Source of the DNA: Nocardioides sp. Root122
GTDB taxonomy: Bacteria > Actinomycetota > Actinomycetes > Propionibacteriales > Nocardioidaceae
Direction: 5' to 3'
DNA length: 64,000 nucleotides
Assembly (NCBI RefSeq): GCF_001425025.1
Contig: NZ_LMDE01000001.1
Location: 478,751 to 542,750 of the forward strand
Position numbers and translations under genes: made by a program. Within the stretch, counting starts at the first letter, position 1, and each line of letters begins with the position of its first letter. Shown piece after piece: positions 35,892 through 43,749 of this stretch. The notes beneath the pieces are model-generated. The model searched no databases and was not told the DNA's origin. It saw nothing but the letters and a program-made list of their open reading frames with translations.

Positions 35892-35977
35892 GGGCGACCC
35901 ACGAGCGACTCAGCACCCGCCGGAGGCTGTCATCCCACCGCTGGGGCAGCCAGCCCACGCCGCCTAGACTCGACGGC

Positions 35978-36913
35978 ATGGCCAGCCCCCTCCTCGCCCT
36001 GCCCGGAGCCGTCGCCGTCGACGGCATCGACGCCCCGGTGGCCGCGCACTACGGCTCGTTCAACACCGAGCAGCGCGGCCTCGCGCGCGGGGACGGCTTC
36101 GTCGACCTCTCGCACCGTGACGTGCTGCGCATCTCCGGCCCCGAGCGGCTGAGCTGGCTGCACAACCTCACGACGCAGTACTTCGACGGTCTCGCCCCCG
36201 GCACCTGGACGCAGGCGCTGGTCCTCAGCCCGCAGGGCCACGTCGAGCACGCCTTCGCCGGCGTCGACGACGGCGAGGCGTTCACCGCGCACACCGAGCC
36301 CGGCGCGGGGGCGGCCCTGGTGGAGTGGCTCGAGCGGATGAAGTTCATGACCCGCGTCGAGGTCGCGCTCGTCGACGACCTGGCCGTGATGTGGCGCCCG
36401 GGTGAGGGTGCGGGCCGCTACGACCTCGTCCCGCGCGACCGCATCGAGGCGTACGCCGACGCTGCCGGCCCGGCTGCCGGGCTCTGGGCCTTCGAGGCCC
36501 TGCGGATCGAGCGCGGCGAGCCCCGGTTCGGGATCGACACCGACCACCGCACCATCCCCAACGAGGTCGGCTGGATCGGCCCGGCCGTCCACCTCGACAA
36601 GGGCTGCTACCGCGGCCAGGAGACCGTCGCCCGTGTGCACACGCTCGGCCGGCCGCCGCGCCGGCTGGTGCTGCTGCACCTCGACGGCTCGGAGAACCGG
36701 CTGCCCCCCGCGCACTCCCCGGTCTCCCTCGACGGCCGCGACATCGGCTTCGTCGGGTCGAGCGCGCGCCACCACGAGCTCGGGCCCATCGCGCTGGCGC
36801 TGGTCAAGCGCAACGTCCCGGTCGACGCCACGCTGACCGTCGACGAGATGCCGGCGACCCAGGAGGTCGTCGTCGACCCCGAGGTCGGCCTGCACGTCCG
36901 CCCCCTCCGCTGA
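35978..36913 (+). CDS. ygfZ: YgfZ/GcvT-like folate-binding protein
   Basis: 311 residues. The YgfZ signature KGCYRGQE(T) with its conserved cysteine is present (HLDKGCYRGQETVARVH), along with the GcvT-like folate-binding barrel. YgfZ proteins help repair or assemble Fe-S clusters in a tetrahydrofolate-dependent way. TAGACT (35965-35970) lies seven bases before the ATG and there is no Shine-Dalgarno, so a leaderless transcript is likely. Confidence 0.9.
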   Translation: MASPLLALPGAVAVDGIDAPVAAHYGSFNTEQRGLARGDGFVDLSHRDVLRISGPERLSWLHNLTTQYFDGLAPGTWTQALVLSPQGHVEHAFAGVDDGEAFTAHTEPGAGAALVEWLERMKFMTRVEVALVDDLAVMWRPGEGAGRYDLVPRDRIEAYADAAGPAAGLWAFEALRIERGEPRFGIDTDHRTIPNEVGWIGPAVHLDKGCYRGQETVARVHTLGRPPRRLVLLHLDGSENRLPPAHSPVSLDGRDIGFVGSSARHHELGPIALALVKRNVPVDATLTVDEMPATQEVVVDPEVGLHVRPLR

Positions 36914-36923
36914 GCCACGCCGT

Positions 36924-36969
36924 TCCGTCATACGAAGCCGAACCGACGCGGTCGGAGACGTATGACGGA
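36924..36969. terminator. Two-level inverted repeat between ygfZ and mshD
   Basis: TCCGTCATACG (36924-36934) pairs exactly with 36959-36969; inside, CCGAC (36943-36947) pairs with GTCGG (36951-36955). It sits between convergent genes and can serve as a bidirectional terminator. Confidence 0.65.
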
Positions 36970-36991
36970 CCCGGCGGCAGCCGGAGAGCCC

Positions 36992-37807
36992 TCAGCCCCG
37001 GCGGCGGTACTGCACGTGCGTGTCCGCATCGGCGTGCGCGAACCCGAGGCCCGAGTAGACCGCGACCGCCGGGGCGTTGTCGGACTCGACGTAGAGCAGC
37101 ACCTCGTCCACCCCGAGGCCGGCCAGGTGGTGCAGCCCGGCGAGGGTGAGCAGCTTGCCCAGCCCGCGGCCCTGCGCGGCGGGGGCGATGCCGACGACGT
37201 AGACCTCGCCGTGGCGGGCGTCGTGCTGCTTGGTCCAGTGGAAGCCGAGCACCCCCGACGCGTCCTCGGCGACGAGCAGCCCGGCAGGGTCGAACCACGG
37301 CTCCGCCATCCGTCGCGCGAGGTTGTCGAGGTCCATCGCGCCCTGCTCGGGGTGGTGCGCGAAGGCGGCCGCGTTCACCGCGACCACCGAGGAGGCGTCG
37401 CTGTCGCGGTAGCCGCGGACCGTCACCCCGGACGGCACGGAGAGAGCGGGGAGGGGGAGCGAGGTCGGTCGCCGCATCACCCAGAGGTCGCGCACCCGGT
37501 CCCATCCGTGGCTCGCGGCCAGGCGCGCCGCGGCCGGGTGGTTGCCGTGGGACCACGCCGTGAGCGGACCGTCGTACGACGCCTCGGTGCGGGTCAGCAG
37601 CGCCGAGCCGGTCCCACGCCCGCGCGAGGCCGGGTCGACGGCGAGCGAGAGGTCGCCGTCGTGCACGAGGGCGAAGCCGCCGGACTCGGTGAGCACGGTG
37701 GCGGTGCCGTCCGCCAGCGCCATGCGGGCGGCCTCGTCGAGCGGCGCGGCCCCGTCGACGGCCTCGGCGGCACGGGCGATCTCCTCGACGCGGTCACCGG
37801 TCTCCAT
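36992..37807 (-). CDS. mshD: Mycothiol synthase
   Basis: Acetylates Cys-GlcN-Ins with acetyl-CoA, the last step of mycothiol synthesis, the thiol buffer of actinobacteria. 271 residues with two GNAT domains; the C-terminal, active one has the acetyl-CoA loop VVGIAPAAQGRGLGKLL. The ATG at 37807 is chosen because TAGTCT (37820-37815) lies seven bases upstream; the longer frame to 37852 overlaps the glnR end. The mshD-glnR order is the same as in mycobacteria, as I recall it. Confidence 0.92.
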   Translation of the reverse strand: METGDRVEEIARAAEAVDGAAPLDEAARMALADGTATVLTESGGFALVHDGDLSLAVDPASRGRGTGSALLTRTEASYDGPLTAWSHGNHPAAARLAASHGWDRVRDLWVMRRPTSLPLPALSVPSGVTVRGYRDSDASSVVAVNAAAFAHHPEQGAMDLDNLARRMAEPWFDPAGLLVAEDASGVLGFHWTKQHDARHGEVYVVGIAPAAQGRGLGKLLTLAGLHHLAGLGVDEVLLYVESDNAPAVAVYSGLGFAHADADTHVQYRRRG

Positions 37808-37817
37808 GCCGGTGAGA

Positions 37818-38597
37818 CTAGCCAGTGACGCTGCCGCGGCCCGCCCCGTCACGGGAGCTGGAGCCCGCAGCAGAGCCCTGGACCGTGCCGGTCCCGGGGC
37901 CGCCCTCGGAGTCCTTGTCGCGGGTCGGGACGACGAAGCGGTAGCCGACGTTGCGGACCGTGCCGATGTGGTGCTCGTGCTCGGTGCCGAGCTTGGCGCG
38001 CAGCCGGCGTACGTGCACGTCGACGGTGCGGGTGCCGCCGAAGTAGTCGTAGCCCCAGACCTCCTGCAGCAGCTGCTCGCGGCTGAAGACGCGGCCGGGG
38101 TGCTGGGCGAGGTACTTCAGGAGCTCGAACTCCTTGTAGGTGAGGTCGAGCGGGCGGCCGCCGATGCGCGCGGTGTAGGTGGCGTCGTCCACGACGACCT
38201 CACCGCGGTGGATCACGTGGGCCGCGGGGTCGTCGGGCGAGGCGGCGCTGCTGCGGCCGATCGCCAGCCGGATCCGCGCGTCGAGCTCGGCGGGACCGCA
38301 GGTGTGGAGCACCACGTCGTCCATGCCCCAGTCGTGGGCGACCACGGCGAGGCCACCCTCGGTCACCACGAGCAGCACCGGCGCGTCGGCGCCCGTCGTA
38401 CGGATCAGGCGGCACAGGTCGCGGGCGGCCGCGAGGTCCTGGCGACCGTCGACCAGCACCAGGTCGCTGTCGGGGGCGTCGAGCAGCGCACTGCCCTGCG
38501 CGGGCAGGATCTTCACCGTGTGCGAGAGGAGCGCGAGCCCGGGGAGCACCTCGGCCGAGGGCTGCAGCGCACCCGTGAGCAGCAGCAGGGCGCTCAT
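37818..38597 (-). CDS. glnR: GlnR-type orphan response regulator
   Basis: 259 residues: a degenerate receiver domain ([16 protein letters not shown]...) followed by an OmpR-type winged helix with [20 protein letters not shown] and [18 protein letters not shown]. There is no partner kinase, as in GlnR, the nitrogen regulator of actinobacteria whose receiver works unphosphorylated. The neighbouring mshD supports the name. A long Ser/Gly-rich tail after RDKDSEGG is extra. AGGAGGG precedes the ATG. Confidence 0.88.
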   Translation of the reverse strand: MSALLLLTGALQPSAEVLPGLALLSHTVKILPAQGSALLDAPDSDLVLVDGRQDLAAARDLCRLIRTTGADAPVLLVVTEGGLAVVAHDWGMDDVVLHTCGPAELDARIRLAIGRSSAASPDDPAAHVIHRGEVVVDDATYTARIGGRPLDLTYKEFELLKYLAQHPGRVFSREQLLQEVWGYDYFGGTRTVDVHVRRLRAKLGTEHEHHIGTVRNVGYRFVVPTRDKDSEGGPGTGTVQGSAAGSSSRDGAGRGSVTG

Positions 38598-38640
38598 GGC
38601 GGGCCCTCCTCTCAGCCGGGGATGAGGAAGGATATCCCGC

Positions 38641-39009
38641 ATGAGCACGGCATCCGGGCCTGATCGCCTCCATGAGACGAGCGAGGGGGCGAGCACGGGG
38701 ACGACCTCAGGGACGACCTCGGGCGCGCCCGACGGCACGCCGGCGGGGACCGTCACGGTCCGCTACTGGGCGGGTGCCCGCGCGGCCGCCGGCGTCGCCG
38801 AGGACACCTTCGAGGTGCCCGGCGACCTGCCGCTCTCGGAGGTGGTCGGCCTCGTCCTCGTGCGTCACCCCGACGACCGGATGGCACGCACCGTCGCCGT
38901 GTGCTCCGTGCTCCTCGGCGACCAGCCGGTGCGCTCCCAGGACCCCGCCTCGGTGGTCGTCGCGCCGGGGACCGTGGTCGAGCTGCTGCCCCCCTTCGCC
39001 GGCGGCTGA
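38641..39009 (+). CDS. MoaD/ThiS-family sulfur carrier-like protein
   Basis: 122 residues. The beta-grasp domain covers about 37-122 ([20 protein letters not shown] to the end) and finishes in the Gly-Gly tail required for thiocarboxylation (LLPPFAGG). A 36-residue Ser/Thr/Gly-rich extension precedes it, unusual for MoaD. Divergent from glnR with 43 bases between the starts. Likely a sulfur donor for molybdopterin or another pathway; no MoaE or MoeB gene is nearby. Confidence 0.82.
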   Translation: MSTASGPDRLHETSEGASTGTTSGTTSGAPDGTPAGTVTVRYWAGARAAAGVAEDTFEVPGDLPLSEVVGLVLVRHPDDRMARTVAVCSVLLGDQPVRSQDPASVVVAPGTVVELLPPFAGG

Positions 39010-39179
39010 CGCAACGGGTCCCGGACCCGGGGTTTGAGAGGGGTCCGAACGGGTCAGGATGCACGTGTTCGGAGTCCCATGGCTCCGCAACGGGGGACGT
39101 GCCGGTCTCGGCGACGCAGGGTCGCCGGCTGGTTCGCGCGCCCCCATGCAGTGATGACGAACAACTAGGGGGAACCAGG

Positions 39180-41336
39180 ATGCACGCTGGGTCTGTGGGG
39201 GCGCGCTCGCGCCTCACTTCGGTCGTGGCAGCGGGTGCGCTCGCCGCGGCAGCGCTGGGTGCGGTGTCCGCCGCTCCGGCCAACGCCGCCGTGATGGTCA
39301 GCGGCAGCACGATCGACGCCGCCGGCAACTACGTCGAGGGCTCGATGTCGGTCTACAGCACCGCCGGTGACTATGTCGGCAACTACGTCGTCGACAGCGG
39401 CACCTTCGACATCCCGCTCGAGAACGGCAGCTACAAGCTGCGGTTCTACCCGACGCCGGAGTACTCGCCGGAGTGGTACCGCGACAAGGCGGACGAGGCG
39501 ACGGCCGACGTCGTCACCGTCGCCGGTGCCGCGCAGACCCTGTCGCCGTGGACCATCGAGCGGGCGCCGAGCGTGACCGGCCTCGTCCGGACCGCCGACG
39601 GTCGCCCGGTCCGGAACGCCTCCATCCGGGCGTACGACACCACCACCGGCGACCCGGTCGGCAGCGACTCGGCCAACCGTGACGGCTCCTTCCGTGTCGG
39701 CACGACCGCGCCGTCGGTGAAGCTGGTCTTCAGCGGCAACGACCCCGACAGCGGCGACGAGCTCGCGACCGAGTGGTACAACGACAAGGCCTCCGAGGCT
39801 GCCGCCGACCCCGTCGGTCCCACCGCCGCCGGCACCGACGTCGGCGTCGTCACCCTCGCGCCGGGCGGCTCGATCTCCGGGCGCGTCACCAACGACTACG
39901 CCCAGCCGATCGCCCGCGTCCAGGCGTGCAGCAACGACGGGTGCGACTACACCGACGCCAACGGCGTCTACACGATCGAGGGCGTCTCCACCGGCACGCA
40001 CCAGGTCGCGTTCTACGACGAGATCGGCGAGTACTACGGCGAGTACTGGAACAACGTCGCCTTCGACTCCCCGGCCGACCCCACCCCGGTCACCGTCGCT
40101 CCCGGCCAGGCCGTCACCGGCATCGACCCCGTGCTGACGCTCAAGCCCGCCGCGACGCCCAACGGCGTCGACGTCAGCGGCACGGTCCGCGACCAGCTCG
40201 GCAGCCTCGGCATCGGCTACCAGATCGACGTCATGGACACCCCGGCCGACCCGCGGGACGCCAAGGTGGTCGCCTCCACCTACAGCAACCGCGCCGGCCA
40301 GTACCACTTCGCGCAGCTCGACCGGATCGCCGGCGAGACCGAGTTCAAGCTCGTCGTCCGCACCGACCAGGCGCCGCGCGAGGAGGGCGACTTCCTCCGT
40401 CGTACGACGTGGTCGGGCGACAAGCTCGGCTACGACACCGCCGCCGTCATCACCGCGGCCCCGCGCACCCTCGACTTCACCCTGCCGGTCTCCGGTGGCG
40501 TGAGCGGTGCGGTCACCAGCGAGGCCGGCGGCGTCCCCGAGGACGCCTGGGTCTCCTTCCGTGACGCCGAGAACAACACCGCCGGTCAGGCCTACGAGTT
40601 CAAGCCCGACGGCTCGTACGACGTCCGCACCCTGTGGGCGGGCACCTACACCGTCCAGTTCGGCGGGGACCACCACGTCGCCGAGTGGTGGAAGGACGCC
40701 CTCCCCGAGGACGCCACCATGATCACCGTGACGCCCGGTCAGCTCACCACCGGCATCTCCGCCGCCCTCACCAAGGACGTGAAGGCCGTCGAGCGCCCGG
40801 AGGTCGCGGGTAACGCCTGGGTCGGCAAGACCATCCGGCTCGACAAGGGCCGCTGGAACACCGAGGCGCGGTCGGTCTTCACCTACGAGTGGCTCGCCGG
40901 CACCACCGTCGTCGGCACCGGCCCCTCGCTGAAGATCACCAAGTCGATGCTCGGCAAGAAGGTCACCGGCCGCGTCACCAACGACGCCGGCTTCGCCCAG
41001 GGGCAGGCCGTGACCGCCACGACGCCGAAGATCGGCTACAAGCCGAAGGTGAAGGCCAAGGTCTCCAAGAAGTCGGCGGCCATCACGCTGAAGGTCAAGC
41101 CCCTCAAGGCCAAGAAGGTCAAGGCCACCATCGCCGTCTTCGAGATCGTCGGTGTCAAGAAGAACGGCGAGGAGAAGACCAAGAAGCTCGGCAAGGCCAA
41201 GATCAAGAACGGCGCCGGCGTCGTCAGGTTCAAGAAGACGCTGGGCAAGGGCAAGCACAAGCTCGTCCTCACCGTGAAGGGCAAGGGCAAGGTCGGTTCG
41301 GGAGACATCCGGACGAGGGTCAAGATCAAGCGCTGA
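39180..41336 (+). CDS. Secreted repetitive beta-domain protein with Lys-rich tail
   Basis: 718 residues. A signal peptide (LTSVVAAGALAAAALGAVSA, cleavage after about residue 36) is followed by at least five carboxypeptidase-regulatory-like repeats; four of the modules end in a shared pattern (EWYRDKADEATADVVTV, EWYNDKASEAAADPV, EYWNNVAFDSPADPTPVTV, EWWKDALPEDATMITV). Next come an Ig-like module of the VGKTIRL...TYEWLAGTTVVGTGPSLKITKSMLGKKVTGRV type and a final beta-domain with about 30 lysines. There is no sortase motif or transmembrane anchor, so the basic tail may hold it to the acidic wall or polysaccharide. ATG at 39180. The 170 bases before it hold no gene I can support. Confidence 0.85.
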   Translation: MHAGSVGARSRLTSVVAAGALAAAALGAVSAAPANAAVMVSGSTIDAAGNYVEGSMSVYSTAGDYVGNYVVDSGTFDIPLENGSYKLRFYPTPEYSPEWYRDKADEATADVVTVAGAAQTLSPWTIERAPSVTGLVRTADGRPVRNASIRAYDTTTGDPVGSDSANRDGSFRVGTTAPSVKLVFSGNDPDSGDELATEWYNDKASEAAADPVGPTAAGTDVGVVTLAPGGSISGRVTNDYAQPIARVQACSNDGCDYTDANGVYTIEGVSTGTHQVAFYDEIGEYYGEYWNNVAFDSPADPTPVTVAPGQAVTGIDPVLTLKPAATPNGVDVSGTVRDQLGSLGIGYQIDVMDTPADPRDAKVVASTYSNRAGQYHFAQLDRIAGETEFKLVVRTDQAPREEGDFLRRTTWSGDKLGYDTAAVITAAPRTLDFTLPVSGGVSGAVTSEAGGVPEDAWVSFRDAENNTAGQAYEFKPDGSYDVRTLWAGTYTVQFGGDHHVAEWWKDALPEDATMITVTPGQLTTGISAALTKDVKAVERPEVAGNAWVGKTIRLDKGRWNTEARSVFTYEWLAGTTVVGTGPSLKITKSMLGKKVTGRVTNDAGFAQGQAVTATTPKIGYKPKVKAKVSKKSAAITLKVKPLKAKKVKATIAVFEIVGVKKNGEEKTKKLGKAKIKNGAGVVRFKKTLGKGKHKLVLTVKGKGKVGSGDIRTRVKIKR

Positions 41337-41354
41337 CCCCGGCACAACAGCGAC

Positions 41355-41385
41355 GGGCCCCGCGGAGCACTGCTCCGCGGGGCCC
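41355..41385. terminator. Strong bidirectional terminator
   Basis: GGGCCCCGCGGAGCA is followed one base later by its exact complement (41371-41385). It lies between the convergent surface-protein and Hsp20 genes. Confidence 0.8.
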
Positions 41386-41419
41386 GGTCGTGAGAGGCCT
41401 GGCCACCCCTCCGTCGCGG

Positions 41420-41845
41420 TCAGGCCTCGATCGCGGTGCGGTCGCCGGCGTCGGTGCGCACCTCGATCTTGCGCGGCTTCGCCTTCTCCGCCACGGGGAC
41501 GTGCAGGCGGAGGACGCCGTCGCGGTAGGCCGCCTCGATGTGCTCGAGGTCGAGGTTGTCGCCCAGCACGAGCTGGCGGCTGAAGGCGCCCCGCGGACGC
41601 TCCGACGCCAGCATCTGCCAGTCGCCGTTGTTGGCCACCCGCTCGGCACGGATGGTCAGCACGTTGCGCTCGACGTCGAGGTCGACCGATTCCGGGCTCA
41701 CGCCAGGCAGGTCGAACTCGAGGACGAAGCGGTCACCCTCGCGCCACGCGTCCATCGGCATGGCGACGGGGCGGTTCGTGGTGCCCATGAGCTGCTGGGT
41801 CAGCCGGTCGAACTCGCGGAACGGGTCTGCGCTGCGGATCAGCAT
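41420..41845 (-). CDS. Hsp20/alpha-crystallin small heat-shock protein
   Basis: 141 residues. The alpha-crystallin domain spans about 35-130, with [21 protein letters not shown], the conserved region [18 protein letters not shown] and [19 protein letters not shown], including the AxxxxGVL-type strand. It begins [19 protein letters not shown], as in actinobacterial Hsp18-type holdases. AGGAGGA precedes the ATG. Divergent from an HspR-like gene, which is a likely repressor. Confidence 0.94.
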   Translation of the reverse strand: MLIRSADPFREFDRLTQQLMGTTNRPVAMPMDAWREGDRFVLEFDLPGVSPESVDLDVERNVLTIRAERVANNGDWQMLASERPRGAFSRQLVLGDNLDLEHIEAAYRDGVLRLHVPVAEKAKPRKIEVRTDAGDRTAIEA

Positions 41846-41904
41846 GGTGTCTTCCTCCTGGTTCTGGGTTCGGGGCGAGGCCCTGCGTGAGTGCCTCTGA
41901 TCTG

Positions 41905-41916
41905 TAACCGTGGTTA
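41905..41916. promoter_or_regulatory. Candidate operator/promoter between hsp20 and hspR-like gene
   Basis: A short palindrome, TAACC-GT-GGTTA, overlaps the TATAAC that can serve as the -10 for the Hsp20 direction. The AT-rich run after it (41917-41935) stands out in this GC-rich window. It does not match the classical HAIR element CTTGAGT-N7-ACTCAAG. Confidence 0.4.
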
Positions 41917-42004
41917 TAGGTTTCTTATATTCCAGATGCCAGGCAGAATCAAGTCGACATCCGGCCCGATCTCCGGGCCGGCGCGAGGTCGAGGAGGCGG
42001 TGAC

Positions 42005-42286
42005 ATGGCGCGACGCGAGGTCGGGGTCTTCGCGATCTCCGTGGCGGCTGAGATGACCTCGCTCCAGATCCAGAACATCCGCGTCTACGAGCGCCGCGGC
42101 CTGGTCGATCCCGACCGGACGGCGGGCGGCACGCGGCTCTACAGCGAGGACGACATCGACCGTCTCCACCGGATCCGTGACCTCCTCGCGGCCGGGCTGA
42201 ACCTCGCCGGCATCGCCGCCGTGCTCGAGCTCGAGGTCGAGGTCGGTCGCCTTCGCGAGCGGCTCGCCAAGCTCGAGGCACGCTGA
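42005..42286 (+). CDS. HspR-like MerR-family repressor
   Basis: 93 residues: a MerR winged helix ([29 protein letters not shown] split at its wing, then [17 protein letters not shown]) ending in a short coiled coil ([19 protein letters not shown]) for dimerisation. This is the length and pattern of HspR, the chaperone repressor, with no effector domain. Here it faces hsp20 rather than dnaK. GAGGAGG is seven bases before the ATG at 42005; the longer frame from 41891 covers the promoter and is rejected. Confidence 0.85.
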   Translation: MARREVGVFAISVAAEMTSLQIQNIRVYERRGLVDPDRTAGGTRLYSEDDIDRLHRIRDLLAAGLNLAGIAAVLELEVEVGRLRERLAKLEAR

Positions 42287-42326
42287 CCCGGGAACATCTT
42301 CGCGCCGCCCGCGCGTTGAGCGCTGC

Positions 42327-42881
42327 GTGACCCCCGGAGCCTGGATCGCCGTCGCCGCCGTCGCGCTCGCCCTCGGCGTCGGGCTGTGGCGCCTCGGCAC
42401 CGACGGCCGCTTCCGCGGCACCCACGCCGTACGCCAGCCCGCTCCGGACGGTGCGGCGCTGCCACCCGTCGATGATGGCGCCCCGGCGCAGGACCGGTTG
42501 CTGGTCGAGGACGGCGCCCCGGCGTCGAAGCCCCCGCTGGTCGAGGACGGCGCCCCGGCGCCCGTCACGAGACCCCCCGGCGCCGACCTCGTCGCCGCCG
42601 TCGGCGGGTCGCTGGGGGAGCGGGCCACGCTGCTGCAGTTCTCCAGCGCCTTCTGCGCACCGTGCCGCGCCACCCGTCGCGTGCTCGGCGAGGTCGTCGA
42701 CCTGGTCGACGGCGTGGCCCACGTCGAGGTCGACGCCGAGCACCACCTCGACGCCACGCGCGCCTTTGGCATCCTGCGCACGCCCACCACGGTGGTCCTC
42801 GACGCCGCCGGCCGCGAGGTCACCCGCGCCACGGGGGCGCCGACCCGGGCCCAGGTCCTGAGCGCGCTCGGCACCGTGTGA
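42327..42881 (+). CDS. Membrane-anchored thioredoxin-like protein
   Basis: 184 residues: an N-terminal transmembrane helix ([17 protein letters not shown]), a linker with three copies of VEDGAPA or DDGAPA, then a thioredoxin domain (about 90-184) with the active-site CAPC in [16 protein letters not shown] and the cis-proline in [13 protein letters not shown] start. It precedes the leader peptide and sulfurtransferase genes; in mycobacteria a thioredoxin (ThiX) also lies beside glnR and a sulfurtransferase, which suggests a shared sulfur role. The linker DNA holds a 24-base direct repeat with a 36-base period. Confidence 0.85.
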   Translation: MTPGAWIAVAAVALALGVGLWRLGTDGRFRGTHAVRQPAPDGAALPPVDDGAPAQDRLLVEDGAPASKPPLVEDGAPAPVTRPPGADLVAAVGGSLGERATLLQFSSAFCAPCRATRRVLGEVVDLVDGVAHVEVDAEHHLDATRAFGILRTPTTVVLDAAGREVTRATGAPTRAQVLSALGTV

Positions 42882-42958
42882 TCTCACGATATGGATGCAC
42901 GGACCGCATCGTGAGACGCGGAGTGTCTGTGCTGCCGGCACGGCCTACTGTCGTCCCC

Positions 42959-43036
42959 ATGTCCTCGACCATGCTCACCCGGCGCCGCGCAGTGGATCAC
43001 TGCCGCGTGCGCTCGGCGCTGTGTCGAATGTCCTGA
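42959..43036 (+). CDS. Cysteine-containing leader peptide of the sulfur operon
   Basis: 25 residues, MSSTMLTRRRAVDHCRVRSA then LCRMS, with Cys at 15 and 22. The pattern RRxxVDxCRVxSxLCR matches the short putative leader peptides found in many actinobacteria before sulfur-assimilation genes, where ribosome stalling at cysteine codons is thought to set downstream expression. It ends 127 bases before the DUF4395 gene and its stop codon lies within one arm of a foldable RNA. A start at the second ATG (42971) is equally possible. Confidence 0.8.
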   Translation: MSSTMLTRRRAVDHCRVRSALCRMS

Positions 43037-43150
43037 CGGGTCCACCAGGCCTGCACGTCTGAGTCCGCGACGTTGTCGGACCGACCTTGGTGGGACCCGT
43101 GCGCTGCGCACGTCTTCGGCGCGCCCGGACCGAGCCGGGCCACGACCCCA
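43036..43150 (+). promoter_or_regulatory. Attenuator-like RNA structure downstream of the leader peptide
   Basis: A long stem joins 43036-43049 to 43085-43100 (ACGGGTCC...GGACCCGT with small bulges), with an inner stem GTCCG/CGGAC (43063-43067 and 43077-43081). Two further hairpins follow: GTGCGC/GCGCAC near 43099-43111 and GCCCGG/CCGGGC at 43133-43150, just before the Shine-Dalgarno of the next gene. A ribosome at the leader's cysteine codons would decide which of them forms. Inference from pairing only. Confidence 0.55.
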
Positions 43151-43162
43151 CCCAGGAGTGAC

Positions 43163-43657
43163 ATGTCCACCACCCACACCGGCCTGCCCGGCAACGACAC
43201 CGCCGCACGTCGTACGTCGACGGGCGTGCGCCCGCCGGACGGCGCGATCGACCCGCGAGGGCCCCAGCTCGCCGCAGGCCTGACCGCCGTCGTGCTCGTG
43301 GCGGTGCTGCTGCTGCCCGAGCCGTGGAGCATCGCGCTGCTCGCAGTGCAGGCGGCGCTCTTCGCTGTCGGTGCCGTGCACGGCGTCCAGGCCACTCCGC
43401 ACGCCTGGCTCTTCCGCACGCTCGTCCGTCCGCGGCTGGCGCCGCCGACCGACTGGGAGGCGCCCGAGCCGCCGCGGTTCGCCCAGGCCGTCGGCCTGGC
43501 CTTCGCGGTCGTCGGCCTGCTGGCCCTCCTCGCCGGAGCGACGTTGCTGGGGCAGGTCGCGGTCGGGTTCGCCCTGGTGGCCGCGCTGCTCAACGCACTC
43601 TTCGCCTTCTGCCTCGGCTGCGAGGTCTACCTGCTCGCCCGCCGCCTGACCGCCTGA
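43163..43657 (+). CDS. DUF4395 membrane protein
   Basis: 164 residues with about four hydrophobic segments, the DUF4395 arrangement: IDPRGPQLAAGLTAVVLV early, PRLAPPTDWEAPEPPRFAQAVG in the middle loop, and FCLGCEVYLLARRL at the end with a conserved CxxC-like pair. Function unknown, but it is almost always next to sulfurtransferase or thioredoxin genes. ATG at 43163 with AGGAGTG upstream. First true gene after the cysteine leader. Confidence 0.85.
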   Translation: MSTTHTGLPGNDTAARRTSTGVRPPDGAIDPRGPQLAAGLTAVVLVAVLLLPEPWSIALLAVQAALFAVGAVHGVQATPHAWLFRTLVRPRLAPPTDWEAPEPPRFAQAVGLAFAVVGLLALLAGATLLGQVAVGFALVAALLNALFAFCLGCEVYLLARRLTA

Positions 43658-43668
43658 CACACATCTCG

Positions 43669-43705
43669 CTGGTTGAGGTGCGAGCGCAGCGAGCCTCGAA
43701 ACCAG
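43669..43705. repeat. REP-like imperfect palindrome
   Basis: CTGGTTGAGGTGCGAGC, then GCA, then GCGAGCCTCGAAACCAG: arms complementary except for a few positions. This CTGGTT...AACCAG element is of the kind scattered widely in Nocardioides-like genomes as I recall. It lies in the 92-base gap between the DUF4395 and sulfurtransferase genes. Confidence 0.6.
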
Positions 43706-43749
43706 TCCCTGACACCGCAGATCCACCACCACCAAGGAGCACAACCACC

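Noticed and set aside
39010..39179. Possible riboswitch before the secreted repeat protein
   Set aside because: GC-rich stems and a GGGGGAACCA string recall ydaO or GEMM pieces, but the rest of either consensus cannot be found.
39165..41345. 726-residue minus-strand ORF over the secreted repeat protein
   Set aside because: Repetitive Gly/Asp/Val-rich shadow created by third-position GC in the real gene.
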